The notes under the pieces were generated by a model. That model did no database searches, was not told where the DNA came from, and saw only the letters and a list, made by a program, of their open reading frames with translations. This document shows positions 27,566 through 33,673 of a DNA stretch of 33,673 nt, one piece after another. The stretch comes from Lacrimispora sp. (lineage in GTDB: Bacteria; Bacillota; Clostridia; Lachnospirales; Lachnospiraceae), in the NCBI GenBank assembly GCA_029256305.1, contig JAQSYE010000073.1, positions 1 to 33,673 of the forward strand, in the 5' to 3' direction. The position numbers and the translations under genes are program-made. How positions within the stretch are numbered: position 1 is the stretch's first letter; every line of letters begins with the position of its first letter.

Positions 27566-28516
27566 TCATTCAGGAAGCCGTGCTCCGTCAGATCCGACTT
27601 TCGCGCCGTCAGGTGTAGTACCATCAGCAAGCATCTCCCCGGTCTGCGTATCGCAGTAATACTTCTTCCCATTCCAGTCGACCCAACCTGTTGCCATGTA
27701 TCCCTTTTCATTAAAGAAATACCATTTTCCACTAATATTCTGCCAACTGTTTTTTGAATAGCTGCCATCTCCATTCTCATACCAACGACCAGTCTGATCC
27801 TGCTTCCAGCTTCCGGCATAATTTATAAAGTTTGACTTAGCCTGGTCATTACTGACGAAAATAGGAGAAGACTCTACCCAATCCCCTTTTTTCTCCGGAT
27901 TCTTAGCATTCACCGTACGAACCTGGAATGTATAGTTTCCTTCTTTCGTCATGATGCCTCCCAGCTCCATACTTGTCTTGGCCGTTGCCTTTGCAACTCC
28001 TACCCCTTTTCCATCACGATAAAGCTTCACTTCATAGCTTCCTGCTCCCACACTCTGCGACCAGTTTGCCACATGACTGTCGGTCCAGCTTAAAGAACTG
28101 ACTGGCTGTGTAAATTCACCTGCAGAAGGTAAGTCTATGGTAACAGTTACAGTCTGATTATAATCTTCTTTTTTCTGCTTCACATAAGTCCCGCCTTCAA
28201 TGGTATAACTTCCATCCTTAGTGTCAAAATAGTAATCATCTTGACAATGCAGGGTTACTTCCAGTCTGGGCACATCATTTTCATACCACTGGAATCCATC
28301 ATTGACAAACTCACACTGGTCAACCTCGATTTTATCGCTTTTTACCGTAACTTCTGCCTGCTGATCAGAAACGTTACCTCCCAGTACAATGTCCGCGGTT
28401 ACCGTCATCTTTACTGTTGTGATCTTCTTTCTGGAAGCGGCTGATGCAGTGGTGCAATTCATTCCTGCTGCCAGCGTTGCGGTAAGCATCAGTGCCATAA
28501 TTTTTTTCATATTCAT
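27566..28516 (-). CDS. Secreted protein with C-terminal cell-wall/choline-binding repeats
   Basis: Signal peptide 'MALMLTATLAAGMNCTTASA'; repeats 'GRWYENGDGSYSKNSWQNISGKWYFFNEKGYMATGWVDWNGKKYYCDTQTGEM'. Confidence 0.88.
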   Translation of the reverse strand: MNMKKIMALMLTATLAAGMNCTTASAASRKKITTVKMTVTADIVLGGNVSDQQAEVTVKSDKIEVDQCEFVNDGFQWYENDVPRLEVTLHCQDDYYFDTKDGSYTIEGGTYVKQKKEDYNQTVTVTIDLPSAGEFTQPVSSLSWTDSHVANWSQSVGAGSYEVKLYRDGKGVGVAKATAKTSMELGGIMTKEGNYTFQVRTVNAKNPEKKGDWVESSPIFVSNDQAKSNFINYAGSWKQDQTGRWYENGDGSYSKNSWQNISGKWYFFNEKGYMATGWVDWNGKKYYCDTQTGEMLADGTTPDGAKVGSDGARLPE

Positions 28517-28635
28517 GCAGAATCCCTCACCTTTCCATATCTTTTTTACAATTCCAAATTATGTATATTGTACCTTATTATAACTCATATAAGTGCATTT
28601 GTGAATGGTGATGAGCGTTATTTACCGGAAAGCCA

Positions 28636-28687
28636 GAAAAACAGGGCGGGTAAGAAGAGATCCAATGGATTTTTTCTTACCGCCCTG
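28636..28687 (-). terminator. Terminator of the alpha/beta hydrolase gene
   Basis: Minus strand CAGGGCGGTAAGAAA...CTTCTTACCCGCCCTG (one bulge) then TTTTTC. Confidence 0.82.
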
Positions 28688-28705
28688 CCTTATACGCTAT
28701 CACGT

Positions 28706-29530
28706 TTACTTTGCAAAATCCGCCAGTGCCTGATTGAATTCATCTTTCTGATCATAAAAGGTTGCGTGTCCGCTGAATTCAAACGGCATAAGAACTGAAT
28801 TTTTTATATACTGATGTTGAATTTCTCCTAATTCAAACGGTACTACCTTATCATGGATTCCGTGAATAATTAAAGTTGGCACACAAATTTCCGTCAGATC
28901 CTGAAACAGGACCTCCTGGATCCATGTATTAGCAACCTTTGCAGTTGCCCAGCCAGCCGCCTGCAATCCCACCTGCAAAAACCATTCTGCAAAGGGTCCG
29001 GTTATATGCTGGAAAAAGAAAATATCTCCGAAATTCCTAAGCATATTGGGCCGGTCTTCATAAGTTCCGTTAATAATATCCGTTACTGTTTCCACATCAA
29101 TCCCATAGGGGAAATCCTGCCGTTTAATCAGGCTTGGTGCTGCCGCTGCAAACAAAGCCAGCTTTGATACCCCATGACATTTATGCCTTGCCATATACCT
29201 GATTGCAATGGCACCTCCTGTAGAATGGCCTGCCAGTGTAATATTTTTCAATCCCAGCGCATCAATTACTTCTCTCACATCATCTGCAAGTCTGTCATAG
29301 TCGTATCCGCAAAAAGGCTTATCTGAATTACCAAATCCTCTTGTGTCAATTCCGATGCAACGAAACCCCATGCTGGGCAGCACATCAAACTGATACTCAA
29401 ACAGCTTCCGGCTGCCTGGCCAGCCATGAAGAAACAGGATGGTTTTTTCGCAGTCCGGATTCAAATCCTCCACGTATATATTGACATTTCCGTCAACAGT
29501 GATATAATAGCCCATAATCTCAATTCTCAA
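28706..29530 (-). CDS. Alpha/beta hydrolase
   Basis: 'LFLHGWPGSRKLFEYQ', nucleophile elbow 'AGHSTGG', 'GIHDKVVPFELG', catalytic-His region 'FSGHATFYDQ'. Start may be 29530 (TTG) or 29515 (ATG). Confidence 0.92.
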   Translation of the reverse strand: MRIEIMGYYITVDGNVNIYVEDLNPDCEKTILFLHGWPGSRKLFEYQFDVLPSMGFRCIGIDTRGFGNSDKPFCGYDYDRLADDVREVIDALGLKNITLAGHSTGGAIAIRYMARHKCHGVSKLALFAAAAPSLIKRQDFPYGIDVETVTDIINGTYEDRPNMLRNFGDIFFFQHITGPFAEWFLQVGLQAAGWATAKVANTWIQEVLFQDLTEICVPTLIIHGIHDKVVPFELGEIQHQYIKNSVLMPFEFSGHATFYDQKDEFNQALADFAK

Positions 29531-29664
29531 CCTTTTTGGTTTATACTATTCAAAAAACGCCAGTCCGGTACATGATTATGCCATAGTTTCAGAATTTTTG
29601 TAAATCTCTTCAATTTCCCCTTTGGATATTATTTTCTCCTTAGCCTGATTGTAGGAACTCCCAA

Positions 29665-30414
29665 TCAGGAAAAATCCTTCTGCTTTAAAAAATCAGTCTC
29701 CCAGATATTCATCGCATTTGATGTTGAGGGGATTTCGGTTTCAAATAAATCCGGATATCTGTTTAACAGGGATTGGAACTCCGATTCTTTATTGGTGATA
29801 TGTTCAAGAATCAGTCTCTTCAGACTGGTGGAATCTTTTTTTATTATTAATTCAATCATAGTCATATGCTGTTCCATCGTCTGGTGCAGCGTCGCCATAT
29901 CAGATAAAGACAAAAGCCTGATTCGTGAATAATGACCTGACATATTTAATACGGTATTAAGACAGAACTGATGCCCTGTGACCTTAAATGGAACACTGTG
30001 CATCGTATCATCCCAAATCAAAAACTCTCTGGCATCGAAAAGTTTGATAGCCCTCTCCTGCGCTTTTATTGCAGTCTTCATCTCTTCAATATCTGAATCC
30101 TGGTAAATCTCCAGAAATTCTTCAACAACACGTTCTTCAATACAGGAACGCAAAAATCTCTCATCTTTTACACGTGCAGCATTTATTTTTGATACAATAG
30201 TACCTTTTTTAGGCATTGTAACAACCAGCCCTTCTTTTTCAAGCTGTATTAATGCATCACGGATCGGAGAACGGCTTACATTTAAAAATTTTTCTAGTTC
30301 ATTTATATTAATAGTCTCCCCTGGCTTAATATGAAGATCAAGAATTTTTCTGCCTATAAAATCATACACCGTTTTATCTGTAGATAAGCTTGTCTGGCTT
30401 TCCTGTTTTCCCAT
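29665..30414 (-). CDS. GntR family transcriptional regulator (FCD type)
   Basis: 'PGETININELEKFLNVSRSPIRDALIQLEKEGLVVTMPKKGTIVSKI' HTH; all-helical C-terminal domain; GGGAGGG RBS. Confidence 0.94.
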   Translation of the reverse strand: MGKQESQTSLSTDKTVYDFIGRKILDLHIKPGETININELEKFLNVSRSPIRDALIQLEKEGLVVTMPKKGTIVSKINAARVKDERFLRSCIEERVVEEFLEIYQDSDIEEMKTAIKAQERAIKLFDAREFLIWDDTMHSVPFKVTGHQFCLNTVLNMSGHYSRIRLLSLSDMATLHQTMEQHMTMIELIIKKDSTSLKRLILEHITNKESEFQSLLNRYPDLFETEIPSTSNAMNIWETDFLKQKDFS

Positions 30415-30439
30415 CTTTACTCCCTCCCACCATATATAC

Positions 30440-30486
30440 TAATTAAAATACATGTTAATTATATAACAACTCTTTTTTATTTTCAA
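30440..30486 (-). promoter_or_regulatory. Predicted gntR promoter with overlapping dyad
   Basis: Minus strand TTGAAA-N17-TATAAT (30486-30458); dyad TAATTAA-N8-TTAATTA at 30440-30461 covers the -10 and predicted +1. Confidence 0.6.
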
Positions 30487-30556
30487 ATTCTATTTATTAT
30501 CCGCTTTTGGATATTATTCACAAATTTTTGCCTTAAGTTTTGGTATATTTGATAAA

Positions 30557-30585
30557 TTGACACTTCTTCTTAATAGTGATATAAA
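30557..30585 (+). promoter_or_regulatory. Predicted strong promoter of the dehydrogenase/TRAP operon
   Basis: TTGACA-N17-TATAAA. Confidence 0.75.
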
Positions 30586-30670
30586 ATTAGTATAGTCTGA
30601 TATATTTCACTTATATATTAATGTAATATATCAAATATGAAACATTAAGTATTTTACAAAGGAGGGTTAT

Positions 30671-31699
30671 ATGAAACAAATTTCAGTTAAGGCTCCATTC
30701 CGTTACAGCATTGAGGAAACAGAGTGTCCAAAACCATCAAAAGGGGAAGTGCTGATAAAAATGAAAGCGGCCGGTGTGTGCGGCTCGGACTTTCATTTAT
30801 TCCTGGGTGAGAACCCAATGGCAGAGTTTCCCCGTATTCCTGGTCATGAAAATGCAGGTATTATCGAAGACGTTGGCGAAGGCGTGACAAAAGTTAAGAA
30901 GGGGGACCACGTAGTTGTAGATCTGGTAGTTGCCTGCGGAACCTGCAAACAGTGCAAAAGCGGCAGACGAAACATCTGTAAAACTGTAAAAGCACGGGGT
31001 GCTGCTGTAGATGGAGGTTGGCGAGAGTATTTTATTGCTGCAGAGCATGAAGTTTATCTCCTGCCCGAAGATCTGCCATTTCGGGAAGCCGCACTGATTG
31101 AGCCCTTTGCAATCGGCGGTCACTGCACCAAAAGAGCCGGGGTGCAGGGAAGTGATGTGGTTCTGGTTTTAGGTATGGGGACAATCGGAACCATTATCCT
31201 GCAGGTTTGCAAAGAAAAAGGCTGTACCGTCATATGTGCTGATATAAAAGACAACTTTTTAAAACGGGCTGAGGATTTCGGAGCTGACTTTATTATTAAC
31301 ACCAAAACAGAGGATTTAAATGACAGGATACAGCAATATACAAATGGGGAGGGCGCAGACGTGATATTTGATGCGGCCGGCTATCCAGGATCACTGACCT
31401 TGCTTCTTCAAAAAGGAATCCCTGCCAATGGTGCCCGCATCGTGCCTCTGGGTTTCTGCACATCGGAAGAACGTATTACCCAAAGCATGATTAACGGGAG
31501 AGAACTTTCTATTATCGGAACCCGCATGTCTTCGGGCCAGTTTGAGCCAACAATAGAAAAATTCCGTCAGAAGACCTATCGGCTGGATGGAATCGTCAGT
31601 GATACCATTTTATTTTCCGAAATTGACCAGGTGTTTAAAAATATGCAGAACCCGCCAGAGGGTATGGCAAAAATGGTGATTTTGTTTGAGGAATCATAA
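30671..31699 (+). CDS. Zinc-dependent alcohol/polyol dehydrogenase (MDR family; sorbitol/threonine/aldonate dehydrogenase-like)
   Basis: 'GVCGSDFH', 'PGHENAGIIEDVGEGVTKVKKGDHV', structural-Zn Cys cluster 'CGTCKQCKSGRRNIC', Rossmann 'VLGMGTIG'; AAGGAGGG RBS. Confidence 0.93.
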   Translation: MKQISVKAPFRYSIEETECPKPSKGEVLIKMKAAGVCGSDFHLFLGENPMAEFPRIPGHENAGIIEDVGEGVTKVKKGDHVVVDLVVACGTCKQCKSGRRNICKTVKARGAAVDGGWREYFIAAEHEVYLLPEDLPFREAALIEPFAIGGHCTKRAGVQGSDVVLVLGMGTIGTIILQVCKEKGCTVICADIKDNFLKRAEDFGADFIINTKTEDLNDRIQQYTNGEGADVIFDAAGYPGSLTLLLQKGIPANGARIVPLGFCTSEERITQSMINGRELSIIGTRMSSGQFEPTIEKFRQKTYRLDGIVSDTILFSEIDQVFKNMQNPPEGMAKMVILFEES

Positions 31700-31730
31700 A
31701 TTATTAAAGTACGTATGAGGAGGAGTTATC

Positions 31731-32783
31731 ATGAAAAAAAGAATTACAGCTATTATTTTATCCGCAGTCACAGCAATTTCACTCACAGCCTGTCAGAGCC
31801 CGGGGGGAAACGGGACTGGCACTTCCGCAGGAACTGCTGCGAAGGCAGAAACCTCCGATAAACCGGTGACAATCAAGGTTGGAGACAACTGGAGTTCAAC
31901 GCATCCGATGGCTGCTGCTCTGGACAATGTTTTTAAACCAATGGTTGAAGAAAAAAGTAACGGCAGCATCAAAGTAGAGCTTTATCATTCCGGAACATTG
32001 GGTAACGAGGGCGACTTATGGGATGGGGTCCGAAATGGGACAATTGAAGTAGCAATTGTAGGAACGCCAATGAACCAGGAATTTACAACTATGCTGATTT
32101 CCGACTGGCCTTTTTTATACCGGGATTTAGACCATGCAAAAAAAGTATGGACAGGCAGTATTGCAGAAGATATAAGCGGAGAATTCCACGAAAAATTTCC
32201 AACCACCTATCTGCTGGGATGGGGGCCAAACAGCGCCAGAACATTTACCAGCAACAAGCCGCTTACCAGTGTTGACGATTTTAAGGGACAGAAGTTCCGT
32301 ATGCCCAGCAATCCAATTCATGTGGGAATAGCCGAAAACCTTGGCGCTTCCGCTCAGGTAATACCTCTTGGTGAACTGTTCTCTGCTCTGGAGACCGGAG
32401 TGGTTGATGGACAGGATAATGGGATGGTAACGGTTATTAGTGAGGCTTTTTACGAAGTACAGAATTACATCTACGAAACAAATCATATTATTTCAACGCT
32501 GGAAATTGTTGCTTCTGCCAGCTTTATGGATGGTTTAAGCGAGAACCAACAGCAGATAATCCGGGATTCAGCTAAGTCTTCCTGTGAGACAGCCTGGGAT
32601 GAGTACATAAAAAGTGTTGACACTGACCGTCAGTTTTTAAAAGATCACGGCGTAACCGTAACGGAATGTACTGCAAAAGACAAAGAAAAAATCATTGAGC
32701 GAATCAAGCCTCTGACGGATAAGCTTTATTCTGAGAATCCATGGGCAAAAGATTTAACAGAAAAGATTAACGCAGTTCAATAA
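31731..32783 (+). CDS. dctP: TRAP transporter solute-binding protein, DctP family (lipoprotein)
   Basis: Lipobox 'SLTAC'; 'SSTHPMAAALDNVFKPMVEEKSNGSIKVELYHSGTLG', 'FKGQKFRMPSNPIHVG'. Confidence 0.94.
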   Translation: MKKRITAIILSAVTAISLTACQSPGGNGTGTSAGTAAKAETSDKPVTIKVGDNWSSTHPMAAALDNVFKPMVEEKSNGSIKVELYHSGTLGNEGDLWDGVRNGTIEVAIVGTPMNQEFTTMLISDWPFLYRDLDHAKKVWTGSIAEDISGEFHEKFPTTYLLGWGPNSARTFTSNKPLTSVDDFKGQKFRMPSNPIHVGIAENLGASAQVIPLGELFSALETGVVDGQDNGMVTVISEAFYEVQNYIYETNHIISTLEIVASASFMDGLSENQQQIIRDSAKSSCETAWDEYIKSVDTDRQFLKDHGVTVTECTAKDKEKIIERIKPLTDKLYSENPWAKDLTEKINAVQ

Positions 32784-32816
32784 CATAACATTAATACACA
32801 TTCGCAGGAGGTGCCT

Positions 32817-33335
32817 ATGAGCCGGCTATTAAATGCCCTCTTTAAAGGAATTGAAGTTTTAATATCCATTGCCCTGGCGGTAATGATTATACTTGTTTTT
32901 ACAAATGTAATTCTGCGTTTCGTTTTTGATACAGGCTTTGCCTGGTCAGAGGAGGTTGCACGGATCAGTTTTATCTATCTGGTCTATTTAGGATCAATAG
33001 AAGCCATGCGCGACAACCGTCATCTCCTTATTGACTCTGTTCTAATCCGGTTACCGTCCACAGCTCAGAAACTGCTTTACACGCTGATACAGGGACTTAT
33101 CATATGGCTGATGATCTCTCTCACTGCTGGAAGCTATGGACTCATGCTGCAAAACTCCCATAACAAATGGGTTGCAACGGGTCTCCCTGTATGGGTTGTA
33201 TACCTTTCCGGCTTTATCATGGGAATATCTATCTTACTACTGGCCGCAGGGAATATTTTTAAATTATGGGTATTAAAACGTACGGTAAAAGATCTGATAA
33301 CCCCGCAGGATGAAAGCGTGGCAACGCTTGAATAA
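32817..33335 (+). CDS. dctQ: TRAP transporter small permease, DctQ family
   Basis: Four TMs; 'NVILRFVFDTGFAWSEEVARISFIYLVYLGS'; start at 32817 supported by GGAGG. Confidence 0.93.
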   Translation: MSRLLNALFKGIEVLISIALAVMIILVFTNVILRFVFDTGFAWSEEVARISFIYLVYLGSIEAMRDNRHLLIDSVLIRLPSTAQKLLYTLIQGLIIWLMISLTAGSYGLMLQNSHNKWVATGLPVWVVYLSGFIMGISILLLAAGNIFKLWVLKRTVKDLITPQDESVATLE

Positions 33336-33344
33336 GGAGGATCT

Positions 33345-33673
33345 ATGTCAATCTTAATTTACTTTTTAGTCTTTCTCATCGGAGGAATTGCTATTGGTCT
33401 GCCCATCGCATATGCACTTATACTTTGCGGTGTTGCCACTGCAATGGTACTGGGTGGAAATAATGTTAATCCGCAAATTATTGCAGCTCAGCTCATGCGG
33501 GGAACTGACAGTGTCACCATGATGGCTCTTCCCTTTTTTGTTCTTGCAGGGGAACTGATGAACAGAGGCGGACTCACTAACCGGATCATTAAATTCTGCA
33601 ATATCTTCGTGGGACGTTTTCGTGGAGGCCTTGGATATGTGACCATATTAGCCTGTCTGATGTTTGCAAGCCT
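33345..33673 (+). CDS. dctM: TRAP transporter large permease, DctM family (3' partial, runs off the window)
   Basis: ATG at 33345 after AAGGAGG; MSILIYFLVFLIGGIAIGLPIAYALILCGVATAMVLGG...MALPFFVLAGELMNRGGLTNRI. Confidence 0.92.
   Translation, partial: MSILIYFLVFLIGGIAIGLPIAYALILCGVATAMVLGGNNVNPQIIAAQLMRGTDSVTMMALPFFVLAGELMNRGGLTNRIIKFCNIFVGRFRGGLGYVTILACLMFAS

Noticed and set aside
29645-29668. CTGATTG...CAATCAG hairpin as a gntR terminator
   Set aside because: No T tract follows on the minus strand; retained only as a possible structural element in the frameshift finding.
1-33673. CRISPR arrays, transposons, prophage, retrons, toxin-antitoxin pairs, tRNA/rRNA
   Set aside because: No regularly spaced repeats, transposase, integrase, reverse transcriptase or recognisable structured RNA genes were seen on either strand.

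Overview
This looks like an ordinary chromosomal segment from a Clostridia/Lachnospiraceae-like Firmicute (taxon inferred from gene content and style only). From left to right it contains: a 5'-truncated DUF4145-TM-SH3 membrane protein; a nine-gene V/A-type ATPase operon (H-C-I-K-F-E-A-B-D, ~1.29-9.76 kb); a LOG-family gene divergent from a LysR regulator; a LUD-domain protein and a PutP-type symporter; TetR; an APH-type phosphotransferase; YibE/F; a secreted metallophosphoesterase; citrate synthase; a TRIC-type channel gene with a damaged 5' end; DUF1461; a D,D-carboxypeptidase; a short KdpD-like/KdpE-like two-component pair; a DEDDh exonuclease, DUF3006 and MBL lipoprotein cluster; a cell-wall-binding-repeat protein; an alpha/beta hydrolase; a GntR regulator; and a dehydrogenase plus TRAP-transporter locus cut by the right edge. 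I saw no CRISPR array, transposase, phage module, rRNA or tRNA. I did not find a clearly new multi-gene system. The items most worth a second look are: (i) an apparent 5' intragenic deletion or frameshift in the TRIC gene behind an intact promoter, RBS and ATG; (ii) a V-ATPase subunit F that seems to lack its first beta strand and overlaps the ntpK stop codon; (iii) a canonical T TTT TTA slippery heptamer near the end of the GntR gene that would open a 36-codon extension; (iv) a shared CTTAAG-N3-ATAAGTA motif at the lysR and putP promoters; (v) nested dyads around the gntR and dehydrogenase/TRAP promoters. All were read by eye; no searches or alignments were run.
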